11,532 nucleotides of DNA from Bacteroidota bacterium (GCA_030613125.1 JAUWMO010000080.1:1-11532), one strand, 5' to 3'. Positions 1 through 7,149 are shown, counted from the first letter of the stretch. The notes: a model not told the origin generated them from the letters alone. Made by a program: numbers and translations.

Positions 1-987
1 CTCACTAGTTGTATCAAATGAGGTCATCCATCTGACTTCAGATTTAGTTTCATCCCAGGTATAAAAAAAATATTCATCCTGCAGTATTGGGATAACTTCT
101 TTGGGAATTATAGCAAAAACAGCGTTAGCCTCAACTCTTTGAGTAATTTTAACTGACGGAATATCTTTAAGTTTTTCTGCCAATAATTGAGCCATGGAAT
201 TGGCATGCAAAGCATTCTTCAACCACAGATCATTGTTAAGATAACACTCAAACTGAGTAGAAATAAACCGCATTTTCGATGCAAGTTGCATACCCTGTTT
301 CCTTATATACTTAAAATTTTCTGAATGTTTCTTATTAAAAAAAATTATTGCCTCTCCATACATCATACCGTTTTTTGTTCCTCCAAAAGAAAGAAAGTCA
401 ACACCAACATCACCGGTTATCTCCTTGAATGAAAGTTCAAGGTTAGCGGCTGCATTGGCTATCCTTGCCCCATCCATATGTACAAGCATATTATTATCAT
501 GGGCCAGATCAGATATAGCACCGATCTCTTCCGGTTTATAAACCGTACCCATTTCAGTGGCCTGAGTAATTGAAACTATCCGTGGTTGGGAATGATGTTC
601 AAATCCAAATCCATAAAGGTGCTTTTTAATCGCATCAGGAGTTAGTTTCCCGTCCTCTGTAGGAACAGACAACAGCTTGCATCCTGTAAATTTCTCAGGT
701 GCCCCACACTCATCTTCATGGATATGTGAAGTTTCTGCACAAATGATTGAATGATACGGTTCAGTTAACGCATCGAGGCCCAGCACATTTGCTGCTGTCC
801 CGATAAATACAAAATATATATCTACCTCAATACCAAAGATCTCTTTCAACCGGCAGATAGCTTTTTCTGTATATTTATCACTACCATAAGCTATTGTATG
901 ACCGGTATTCACCTTTTGTATTGCTTGCAGAATATCCGGATGAACACCTGAATTGTTATCGCTTGCGAATCCTCTGATATTTTTCAT
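1..987 (-). CDS. ltaE: Low-specificity L-threonine aldolase, 3' end outside the window
   Basis: PLP-dependent enzyme that splits L-threonine or L-allo-threonine into glycine and acetaldehyde in the cytoplasm. The frame is open from ATG at 985-987 to base 1 (329 codons, no stop), so only a short C-terminal piece is missing compared with the family's usual 330-350 residues. The N-terminus reads MKNIRGFASDNNSGVHP, matching the family's substrate-side 'SDN' start. HMDGARIANAA holds the Asp and Arg that contact the PLP ring and the substrate carboxylate. SFGGTKNGMMYG carries the Schiff-base lysine, which I place at residue 205. No signal peptide is seen. It starts only 9 bp after the stop of the dipeptidase gene, so the two are very likely cotranscribed, linking dipeptide hydrolysis to amino-acid breakdown. 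Related beta-eliminating lyases are the main alternative, but the GGTKNG context favours threonine aldolase. Confidence 0.9.
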   Translation of the reverse strand, partial: MKNIRGFASDNNSGVHPDILQAIQKVNTGHTIAYGSDKYTEKAICRLKEIFGIEVDIYFVFIGTAANVLGLDALTEPYHSIICAETSHIHEDECGAPEKFTGCKLLSVPTEDGKLTPDAIKKHLYGFGFEHHSQPRIVSITQATEMGTVYKPEEIGAISDLAHDNNMLVHMDGARIANAAANLELSFKEITGDVGVDFLSFGGTKNGMMYGEAIIFFNKKHSENFKYIRKQGMQLASKMRFISTQFECYLNNDLWLKNALHANSMAQLLAEKLKDIPSVKITQRVEANAVFAIIPKEVIPILQDEYFFYTWDETKSEVRWMTSFDTTSE

Positions 988-996
988 TTAATTAAA

Positions 997-2601
997 CTAA
1001 AACTTTTCATCATATTTGGTCCACAGAAAATCACCAAGTTCCCAGGCTTTATTGACAACCTTATATCCCCATTCTTTTGTATATTTTGTAAGAAACCGAA
1101 TTACATCTTTTGGGTTTTTTGGATCATACATATCAAATGCTTTTTTCTCTATTATTCTCTGATTATCAAACAAATCTGCCTGCCATGGGCCCCATACATC
1201 ATCCAGATCATGCCTCATATCACCCCAGCGGTGTGCAGCAATTGTTCCCAACCTGTTAAAAGCCCACCAGGCTGATTCCGTGGTATAACCATGCTCTCTT
1301 CCTGGTGTTTTATATGGATCTGGCAAATCAGTAACATTGCAATATATCGGTATATAAATAGAACTAGCTACATTATCAATAGCCATCCAAACTACTCCTC
1401 CAATCTCATCAGGAAGCCAATCACGGCACTGTATAATAGTTGCATACATTGTATACCATCTGGCTATTGTACGTTCACCTCTCCAACCCCAACCTCCATT
1501 GATCTTGAACAATTTATTCATTTCATAAGGCATTTGTGGATTTGCAAGGGGTGAAATCACAGTTTTACCCTCATCATCGGTAACAGTCAGGTCTTTGATA
1601 AAATTAAAATCGGTTCCTTCGTAATAATCCTTAAAAACAGATACAAGTTGTTCTTTTGTCACAGGTTTATCAGGTTTCACAGAAAAAGGATAATTTTCAG
1701 CCCAGGGATCAAGTTTTAATGATGGTGCCAATAAATCAAATACTCTCCATTCGCGTCTTCTTGCTGCCAGTGATGTCCGGCTTTTTGGAGCATAAGCATA
1801 GCAAAAACGAAATGTACCCTCATTCTCTCTCCACCATCCATTCTTTATTGCAACATCAAAAATATTATCAGAGGCCATAAAATAATCGGAATTGTTAAGA
1901 TCCATTTCTTTAATTGTGCTTCCATTCGCATTTATGGAAATATGTTCATCCGGCACTCTTTGAGCAGCCCAAACCGAACCTGTTTTCCCCTTTCCCGGCC
2001 CAACTATCTCAAAATGCCAGACCTCGGTTTTATCAGCTATTGTCAAAGCCTCACCATAATCGTTCCATCCGTATTTACCTGTTAATTCGCCAGCCATCTT
2101 TATTGCTTCTCTGGCAGTTGTACATCTCTCCACCATTAATTGACAAAGTCGCTGGCAATCAATCAATCCTGAATCAGACTGCAATTCATTTCTCCCACTA
2201 AAAGTTGATTCTCCAATACCAAGCTGATGCTCATTCATAGAAGGATAAGCAGTATTCAGATAAGCATAAGTATGCTCTACCTGAGGTATCTCCCCAATTT
2301 TTATATGTTTATATGTTGGCATTGCTTTGGAGTCATCAGGCACTCTTTTATACATTGGAACCATGATGCCTGGTTTATGGTCTTTTGCAGATATAATGTT
2401 CATCCAGGATCTTGTCCTGTGTGAATCATCTGTATGTGAAGTAAACACAGATCCGTCTGAAGAAGCTTTTTTCCCGACAGTAATTGTTGTACAGCCATCC
2501 GGGAATCCACCTTCCCAGTCAGGCAGGTCCTGTGCCTGGATAATAATTACGGCATTTAATAATAGAGCTAGATAAAACGAACGAAAAACTAATGGTCTCA
2601 T
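997..2601 (-). CDS. Secreted C69-family dipeptidase (Peptidase_C69/U34)
   Basis: Predicted exported cysteine peptidase that cleaves dipeptides, of the PepD-type N-terminal-nucleophile family. Residues 1-24 form a signal peptide (positive start, hydrophobic core LALLLNAVIII, then a QAQ cut region). Shortly after comes GCTTITVGKKASSDGSVF, the family signature, with Cys37 as expected nucleophile; in this family the Cys becomes N-terminal after processing. HTDDSH follows directly, also typical. The length of 534 residues fits the family. There is no lipobox, so periplasmic location is likelier than a lipoprotein. The gene is first in a minus-strand pair with the threonine aldolase 9 bp downstream. 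A possible -7 box (TAAATTTG, minus strand, 2641-2648) lies upstream. The family call is firm; the substrate preference cannot be read from sequence. Confidence 0.92.
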   Translation of the reverse strand: MRPLVFRSFYLALLLNAVIIIQAQDLPDWEGGFPDGCTTITVGKKASSDGSVFTSHTDDSHRTRSWMNIISAKDHKPGIMVPMYKRVPDDSKAMPTYKHIKIGEIPQVEHTYAYLNTAYPSMNEHQLGIGESTFSGRNELQSDSGLIDCQRLCQLMVERCTTAREAIKMAGELTGKYGWNDYGEALTIADKTEVWHFEIVGPGKGKTGSVWAAQRVPDEHISINANGSTIKEMDLNNSDYFMASDNIFDVAIKNGWWRENEGTFRFCYAYAPKSRTSLAARRREWRVFDLLAPSLKLDPWAENYPFSVKPDKPVTKEQLVSVFKDYYEGTDFNFIKDLTVTDDEGKTVISPLANPQMPYEMNKLFKINGGWGWRGERTIARWYTMYATIIQCRDWLPDEIGGVVWMAIDNVASSIYIPIYCNVTDLPDPYKTPGREHGYTTESAWWAFNRLGTIAAHRWGDMRHDLDDVWGPWQADLFDNQRIIEKKAFDMYDPKNPKDVIRFLTKYTKEWGYKVVNKAWELGDFLWTKYDEKF

Positions 2602-2640
2602 TAAAACTGTATTAAAGGTTCATACTCAATGTTAAAATTA

Positions 2641-2648
2641 CAAATTTA
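2641..2648 (-). promoter_or_regulatory. Possible -7 box of the dipeptidase promoter
   Basis: On the minus strand the bases read TAAATTTG, an exact fit to the Bacteroidetes -7 pattern TAnnTTTG, about 40 bp upstream of the dipeptidase start codon. No clear TTG is present 19-21 bp further upstream, so the call rests on one box in AT-rich DNA and is weak. Confidence 0.3.
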
Positions 2649-2886
2649 ACAGATATTCTGGTTTAACCGTTTAATTGATGGTTTTCTGTGCAATGCTCTA
2701 TATCACTATCTACAATGCATTCAAGCTATCCAAAATCAGATTCTCAATTATTGAAAAATATGTTTTTCTCTGGCCATTTCGATACTACCGTCATGACTAG
2801 TCTCATATATAATACCAGTAAACAAATCTCATTTTAATATTATAGACCTGATTGACAGATATTTTGCTGACTTTCAACAAAATTAA

Positions 2887-2934
2887 ATATGTATTATAAT
2901 ACGTATTATAATATGTATTTTAATACGTATTTAT
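2887..2934. repeat. Four-copy 12-bp tandem repeat with ATAYGTAT palindromic cores
   Basis: Units of twelve bases (ATGTATTATAAT, ACGTATTATAAT, ATGTATTTTAAT, then ACGTATTTAT) follow each other without gaps from 2889. The eight-base core ATAYGTAT recurs exactly every 12 bp at 2887, 2899, 2911 and 2923; copies 2 and 4 are the perfect palindrome ATACGTAT, copies 1 and 3 the variant ATATGTAT, giving a 24-bp alternation. The array lies between divergent genes, about 65 bp upstream of the -33 element of the plus-strand promoter. It could be an array of regulator sites, a melting or curvature element, or a simple replication-slippage repeat. Confidence 0.75.
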
Positions 2935-2998
2935 TAATTTCCTATAAAAACAATTATTTTAAAAACAGATGATATGTTAACTTAATTCTTTTCATTTA

Positions 2999-3029
2999 TT
3001 GGCAAAAACTCGTTGAATGCTTATTTTTG
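2999..3029 (+). promoter_or_regulatory. Bacteroidetes-type promoter for the plus-strand cluster
   Basis: TTG at 2999-3001 and TATTTTTG at 3022-3029 are separated by 20 bp, matching the Bacteroidetes primary-sigma consensus TTG-N19-21-TAnnTTTG. Transcription would start near 3036, leaving a leader of about 37 nt before the ATG at 3073. The imperfectly spaced arms TTGAAT (3013-3018) and ATTCAA (3035-3040) bracket the -7 box and could be an operator, though such short arms are common by chance here. Confidence 0.55.
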
Positions 3030-3072
3030 AACTTATTCAATGTATTTATTCTAATACTTTTAAATCTGAATT

Positions 3073-3261
3073 ATGACAGAACAAAAAGAAAAATCATGCC
3101 TGGTTTGCAAAAGAAATGAAAATGAAGTACCTGTGGTAAAATTTGACTATCAGGGAAATCATCTTTGGATATGTCCGCAGCATATCCCAATGCTGATACA
3201 TGATCCTTCAAAACTTATAGGTTTGTTACCCGGTGCTGAGAACTTAAATCCAGCAGAATAA
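3073..3261 (+). CDS. Small putative zinc-binding protein, function unknown
   Basis: A 62-residue cytoplasmic protein with no signal peptide or membrane segment. Four potential metal ligands are arranged as Cys9-x2-Cys12 and, after 21 residues, Cys34-x2-His37, a zinc-knuckle or zinc-ribbon pattern. The centre (WICPQHIPMLIHDP, residues 32-45) and the tail LLPGAEN are regular and look conserved rather than random, and a promoter-like sequence precedes it, so I regard it as a real gene despite its size. The patatin gene begins 118 bp downstream on the same strand with no clear promoter or terminator between, so they may share a transcript. No biochemical role can be assigned; nucleic-acid binding, protein contact or a structural zinc site are all possible. 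Confidence 0.75.
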   Translation: MTEQKEKSCLVCKRNENEVPVVKFDYQGNHLWICPQHIPMLIHDPSKLIGLLPGAENLNPAE

Positions 3262-3379
3262 CAAATCAGAGATTGGCCAATAAATACTGATTTTTCAGGA
3301 TCTCTAGAAAAACTGATAACTCCTCTGAATATCTTACCATTCGGTTTATTAGCAGTTAATAACTCTGAAAAAAAATTCC

Positions 3380-5572
3380 ATGAAATCCATAACTTATATT
3401 ATTGTTATATTAACTGCTTTTTTTCTGGGATTTCTTTCCCCACATGGATATTGCCAAACCAGACAAAATAATAAAAGGCCAAAAATAGGTTTAGTCTTAA
3501 GTGGTGGTGGCGCTAAAGGAATGGCTCATGTAGGTGTTCTTAAAGTTCTGGAGGAAGTTGGTATGCCAATTGATTATATTGGAGGAACAAGCATGGGAGG
3601 TATTGTCGGGGCCTTATATGCTGTTGGTTACTCGGCTGACAGCCTTGAAAAGATAATTAAAGAGCTGGATTGGGATTATCTTTTATCAGATAATATCAGA
3701 AGGAGAGATTTATCAATTACAGAAAAAATAGATGAGGACAGGTATCTGCTTTCTTTTCCTTTTGGCAGAAAAGGCATTAAATTACCTGCAGGGATTATTC
3801 GCGGACAGCATATTGAAAATAAGTTTGCAAAACTCTGTGCTCCTGTTTATAAAATCAGGGATTTCAATAAATTGCCTATTCCTTTTTTATGTGTTGCATT
3901 AGATATTGAAAAAGGTGAAAAGGTTGTGCTTAACAAAGGTTATCTTCCTGACGCAATGCGGGCCAGCATGTCTATACCATCAGTTTTTGAACCAAAGGTT
4001 ATTGATGGTATAAAAATGGTAGACGGAGGACTGGTGGACAACTTACCTGTCAGAGATGTAATTGAAATGGGTGCAGATATTATTATTGGTGTTGATATTG
4101 GTTATGGTTCCCAGGGAAAAAAAGATGATATAAGCCTGTTTTCGATAATGGAAGATGCCATGTTTGTTTATTCTGCCCGGGTAATGAAAGAAAATAAAAA
4201 GTTAGTTGATATTTTTATTCAGCCAGATCTGAAAGGTTTGAGTACCGGCAGTTTTAAGTCGGCCGATTCTCTTATTGCTTATGGAGAAGAAGAAGCCCGT
4301 TCAGTATACAATGATTTAAAACATTTGGCCGATTCAGTAAACAGTCTGGTTGGATATAAGTATACAAGAAAACCGGTTGCCACAATCGATTCAATTTATA
4401 TTAAATCTATTCAGATTGAGGGACTTAAGGAAAGGTCAGAGAAATTTACTAAAGCCAATATGCCATTCTCAGTTCTGGAATGGGCAACAATTGATGAAAT
4501 AAACAACACTGTTGAAAATATTTATGCGTCCAATTATTTCAATAGAATAGTATACGAACTTCAACCTGAGGAAGATGGAGCCAGATTGATCATTAATGTT
4601 GAAGAAAAAACGGGAGGCCAGTTACGTTTTGGTTTTTATTATGATATTGATTACAAAGCTACTCTGTTTCTAAACACTACCTTCCATAATTTATTATTAA
4701 AGGATTCTAAAATGTCCTTGACGTTTGGTCTTGGAAGAAGTCCGGAATTTGAATTCCTGTACTTCCTTGATAAGGGGACAATACCTGCTCCTGGAGTTAA
4801 ACTTTCAGGTCAGTGGACTAATGTTCATATTTTTTCTGATACAACCAGGAAAAAGCTTGCTACATTAAATTATTCTGTCACGAATTTTAAACTTTTCCTG
4901 CAATCCAATATTTCACATTTCCTTTCGGTTCAGGTTGGTGGCGAATGGACCCATGCGAGACTCAGTCCTGATATTTCATTTATGAGGTTTGGTAATTTAT
5001 CAGATAATTACTGGGGTTTATTTGCCAGTATCTTTGTTGACTCATATGATCATCCCTCATTTCCAAAAAAGGGCCATCAGGGCAGGGTCGAAGCAAAATT
5101 CGCAGCCAATGTTTATATTCCGCCGGTTAAATATCTGAAATTAAATTACCGGTTTGCCCGGAAACTATCCAGGAGAACAACAATCATTCCATCTGTAAAC
5201 GGTGGGATATCTTCGGGTGATTCTATTCCTATTCAATATATGTTTCCTTTGGGTGGTTTGACTGAATTAAACAAGTTTGGACATATACCTTTTATTGGTT
5301 ATAAATTTTATGAAATTAGCAATAATAATGTATTATTTGCCCGTGTTGATTTTCAGGTCGAGATTCGAAAAAATATGTACCTGACTCTGTTAGGGAATGC
5401 CGGATACCAGGGAAACACATTTAATGATCTTTTCCAGGTTTCCGGTTTCATTTCCGGTTTTGGTTTATCATATGGTCTTGATACACCCGTTGGTCCGTTA
5501 AAACTAATAGTAATGAAAGCTGGTGAACGAAAGGGAATATTGGGCTACGTACAATTAGGGTATTGGTTTTAA
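3380..5572 (+). CDS. Patatin-like phospholipase with POTRA and outer-membrane beta-barrel (type Vd autotransporter-like)
   Basis: Predicted lipid acyl hydrolase fused to its own outer-membrane barrel. Residues 1-26 are a signal peptide. The patatin domain spans about 35-240: SGGGAKG (41-47) forms the oxyanion hole, GTSMG (69-73) holds the nucleophile Ser71, and VDGG contains the catalytic Asp215, so the Ser-Asp dyad is intact. Residues about 336-412 form a single POTRA-like domain (SIYIKSIQIEGL then ENIYASNYFNRIVYEL). From about 413 to the end is a BamA/D15-type barrel with alternating aromatic strands, ending in the outer-membrane signature YVQLGYWF with C-terminal Phe. Order and length (730 residues) closely match Pseudomonas PlpD and are like Fusobacterium FplA. 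Whether the lipase faces outward or remains periplasmic is not visible. The PAS gene follows after 21 bp and is probably cotranscribed. Confidence 0.95.
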   Translation: MKSITYIIVILTAFFLGFLSPHGYCQTRQNNKRPKIGLVLSGGGAKGMAHVGVLKVLEEVGMPIDYIGGTSMGGIVGALYAVGYSADSLEKIIKELDWDYLLSDNIRRRDLSITEKIDEDRYLLSFPFGRKGIKLPAGIIRGQHIENKFAKLCAPVYKIRDFNKLPIPFLCVALDIEKGEKVVLNKGYLPDAMRASMSIPSVFEPKVIDGIKMVDGGLVDNLPVRDVIEMGADIIIGVDIGYGSQGKKDDISLFSIMEDAMFVYSARVMKENKKLVDIFIQPDLKGLSTGSFKSADSLIAYGEEEARSVYNDLKHLADSVNSLVGYKYTRKPVATIDSIYIKSIQIEGLKERSEKFTKANMPFSVLEWATIDEINNTVENIYASNYFNRIVYELQPEEDGARLIINVEEKTGGQLRFGFYYDIDYKATLFLNTTFHNLLLKDSKMSLTFGLGRSPEFEFLYFLDKGTIPAPGVKLSGQWTNVHIFSDTTRKKLATLNYSVTNFKLFLQSNISHFLSVQVGGEWTHARLSPDISFMRFGNLSDNYWGLFASIFVDSYDHPSFPKKGHQGRVEAKFAANVYIPPVKYLKLNYRFARKLSRRTTIIPSVNGGISSGDSIPIQYMFPLGGLTELNKFGHIPFIGYKFYEISNNNVLFARVDFQVEIRKNMYLTLLGNAGYQGNTFNDLFQVSGFISGFGLSYGLDTPVGPLKLIVMKAGERKGILGYVQLGYWF

Positions 5573-5593
5573 TTTTTAAATGAATCTAAAATT

Positions 5594-5929
5594 ATGGAAA
5601 AGAACTGGGCGGATAATTTACCTCTTCCAATTACCGTATGCAATACAGATGGCACAATACTCTATATGAATCCTGCATCGGTTACAACCTTTAATAAGGA
5701 TGGTGGAGCCGCGCTAATTGGTACCAATGTACTGGATTGCCACCCTGAACCATCAAAGTCCCGGTTAATAGAAATGCTTAAGGATCAATCCGGACAAACC
5801 TATACAACTGAGAAGAACGGCCTTAAAACCCTTATTCATCAAGTACCCTGGTATGAGGATGGAGAATACAATGGCCTGATAGAACTATCGATTAAATTGC
5901 CTGAGAAACTGAGTAATATTGTAAGATAG
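5594..5929 (+). CDS. Stand-alone PAS-domain protein
   Basis: A 111-residue soluble protein that is essentially one PAS domain. The start LPLPITVCNTDGTILYMNPA (residues 9-28) is the typical first beta hairpin and helix of a PAS fold, and the end (VPWYEDGEYNGLIELSI) matches its last two strands. Between them NVLDCHPEPSKSRLIEML (46-63) contains a Cys-His-Pro motif like that in the PAS part of DUF438-type proteins; the Cys or His could be a ligand, but this is not shown. No kinase, cyclase, DNA-binding or membrane part is present, so it would act as a small sensor or protein-binding module. It begins 21 bp after the patatin stop codon on the same strand, suggesting one operon, although the functional link is unknown. 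The signal being sensed cannot be told from the sequence. Confidence 0.85.
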   Translation: MEKNWADNLPLPITVCNTDGTILYMNPASVTTFNKDGGAALIGTNVLDCHPEPSKSRLIEMLKDQSGQTYTTEKNGLKTLIHQVPWYEDGEYNGLIELSIKLPEKLSNIVR

Positions 5930-5934
5930 ATTGG

Positions 5935-6222
5935 GGATGGTGGATTGTGAATGGAAGGCAAAAGGCGCAAGGCGGAAGGCGGAGGGGCAATAAAAATTGA
6001 AAATTGACTATTGATGATTGAAGACTGAGGATTGAAGATTGACGATTGTTTAATTGTTTAATTGTTTAACTGGTCATGCGAGAAAGCGGAAAGGCGGAGG
6101 GCGGAGGGCGGAGGAGTGAAGGGGCGAAAGGGCGATGAAGTTTGAAGGATGAAGGTTGAGGAACGGAAGATTGAGGACTGGAGACTGCGGACTGAGGATT
6201 GTGGATTGTGGATTTACCAGGT
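5935..6222. repeat. G/A-rich degenerate short-word repeat tract
   Basis: The intergenic space between convergent genes is filled with variants of a few short words on the plus strand: GATTGAA/GACTGAG/GATTGTG, GGCGGAG and AAGGCG. Exact tandem parts include three 8-bp TTTAATTG/TTTAACTG units at 6049-6072 and three GGCGGAG units at 6093-6113. Purines dominate one strand almost throughout. The minus-strand frame at 6066-6260 is a by-product of this composition. The tract resembles low-complexity intergenic repeats seen in many Bacteroidetes; its function is unknown. Confidence 0.75.
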
Positions 6223-6252
6223 ATAATTAGTGTCTGCAAAAAAATTAACATT

Positions 6253-6325
6253 TTTGTCATTTCGACTTTCTAAATGATTCAGTACCATGATTTGAGGAGA
6301 TTCCTCCCTGCGGTTCGGAATGACA
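6253..6325. repeat. Palindromic dispersed-type repeat with GTCATTTCGA/TCGGAATGAC ends
   Basis: The unit starts TTTGTCATTTCGA (6253-6265) and ends TTCGGAATGACA (6314-6325); the ends are inverted copies with one mismatch over about eleven bases. The interior contains GGAGATTCCTCCCTGCGG. A second partial copy begins 9 bp later. Ends and interior resemble an intergenic repeat I associate with Bacteroidetes genomes, possibly a small non-autonomous element; no target duplication was recognised. Confidence 0.6.
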
Positions 6326-6333
6326 TTACCATA

Positions 6334-6372
6334 TTTGTCATTTCGAAGGAGCGAAGTGACTGAGAAATCTCC
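6334..6372. repeat. Second, truncated copy of the TTTGTCATTTCGA repeat
   Basis: TTTGTCATTTCGA at 6334-6346 repeats the first thirteen bases of the preceding element exactly, then continues through GAGCGAAGTGACTGAGAAATCTCC to 6372. The inverted right end seen in the first copy is absent, so this copy looks truncated or is a sibling variant. Confidence 0.55.
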
Positions 6373-6443
6373 ATACTATTTAACAAAAGATAAAGCATAA
6401 CTGTAACCTGCTTCCGAAATCCGAAATCAAACTTTCGAAATAT

Positions 6444-6992
6444 TTATTTAACTCGTTCTGATGTCACCCATGAAATAATCCTGTCGGAATTTGGTTTCTC
6501 CTTTGGATAGGCCACATCTACTAGTTTGCCATTTTCATCAATCAAATATTTTTGGAAATTCCATTTTACTTTTGAGTCTAAGACCCCATTCTCCTCTTTG
6601 GTGGTCAACCATTTGTAAAGTGGATGCATATCGTCACCCTTAACTGATATCTTTGCCATCATGGGAAAAGTTACGCCGTAATTTTTAGTACAAAACTCAC
6701 GTATTTCTTCATTCGTACCCGGTTCCTGATGTAAAAAATTGTTTGCAGGAAATCCTACAATAACAAAATCATCCCCACCATATTTTCTATACATGGTTTC
6801 CAGGTCCTCATATTGCGGAGTGAAACCACATTTAGAAGCCGTATTCACAACCAATACCTTTTTACCTTTTAATGTGGAAAGATCAAAATCATCCCCTTCA
6901 AGGGTTTTAACCTTAAAATCATAGAATGGACTTTGAGCAGTAATCATAAATGAAAATGTATACAATAGCATTAAAGTAATAATTGTTTTCAT
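6444..6992 (-). CDS. Exported glutathione peroxidase family protein (thioredoxin-type Cys-GPx)
   Basis: Thiol peroxidase expected to reduce hydrogen or lipid peroxides, probably in the periplasm. Residues 1-20 are a signal peptide (MKTIITLMLLYTFSFMITAQ) without a lipobox. The catalytic set is complete: peroxidatic Cys55 in NTASKCGFTPQY, Gln89 in HQEPG, and Trp144-Asn145 in KWNFQKYL. Cys101 in EFCTKNYGV occupies the resolving-cysteine position of two-Cys enzymes such as yeast Gpx3, so reduction by a thioredoxin-like protein is likelier than by glutathione. The usual GFPCNQF segment is GFPANNF here (residues 80-86), losing a non-resolving Cys and a Gln. At 182 residues the length is normal for a family member plus signal peptide. 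It seems to be transcribed alone, with a 62-bp hairpin-forming repeat about 95 bp upstream of its start. I saw no clear TAnnTTTG box. Confidence 0.95.
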   Translation of the reverse strand: MKTIITLMLLYTFSFMITAQSPFYDFKVKTLEGDDFDLSTLKGKKVLVVNTASKCGFTPQYEDLETMYRKYGGDDFVIVGFPANNFLHQEPGTNEEIREFCTKNYGVTFPMMAKISVKGDDMHPLYKWLTTKEENGVLDSKVKWNFQKYLIDENGKLVDVAYPKEKPNSDRIISWVTSERVK

Positions 6993-7087
6993 TTTTTTTG
7001 ATTTTAATTATGAATTGTTTATTTAATTAACGTGAGTTCGATATATTAAATATTGATAAACAAAACGTTAACATTTACTTAGTGAAA

Positions 7088-7149
7088 CTTTGAGTCTTAG
7101 TGTCTTGGTGGCAAAAAAATAAATGCCACGAAGTCTCGAAGACACAAAG
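7088..7149. repeat. Imperfect inverted repeat, 26-bp arms round a 10-base A-rich centre
   Basis: Left arm 7088-7113 and right arm 7124-7149 are complementary at 21 of 26 positions; the innermost GTGGCA/TGCCAC pairing is perfect. Words such as AGTCTTAGTGTCTTGGTGGCA-like sequence and its complement resemble a dispersed intergenic repeat found in many bacterial genomes. It lies between the glutathione peroxidase start and the DUF2784-like gene's stop, so it could also act as a terminator for the latter, although no T-run follows. Confidence 0.65.

Larger units (their letters stand above)
2602..3072. other. Divergent intergenic region, very AT-rich, no gene seen
   Basis: About 470 bp separating the minus-strand dipeptidase from the plus-strand small zinc-binding-protein gene. 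I find no convincing ORF or RNA gene. It holds a candidate promoter for each side, a four-copy 12-bp tandem repeat at 2887-2934, and a short palindrome GACTAGTC at 2795-2802. The stretch 2880-3000 is almost free of G and C. Confidence 0.7.

Noticed and set aside
1291..2575. Several plus-strand frames of 65-95 codons opposite the dipeptidase gene
   Set aside because: All are antisense to a gene with clear C69 family motifs and show no domain features of their own.
3262..3379. Inverted pair AGAGAT (3268-3273) and ATCTCT (3300-3305) as a terminator after the small-protein gene
   Set aside because: Six-base arms with a 26-base loop and no T-run are too weak to call.
6066..6260. Minus-strand 64-codon open frame rich in Pro, Ser and Gln
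   Set aside because: It lies wholly within the G/A-rich word-repeat tract and its residues simply mirror the repeat words; no start signal or domain is visible.
5930..6443. Tandem repeats as a CRISPR array
   Set aside because: Units are 7-8 bp and continuous, with no spacers of even length and no cas genes nearby.
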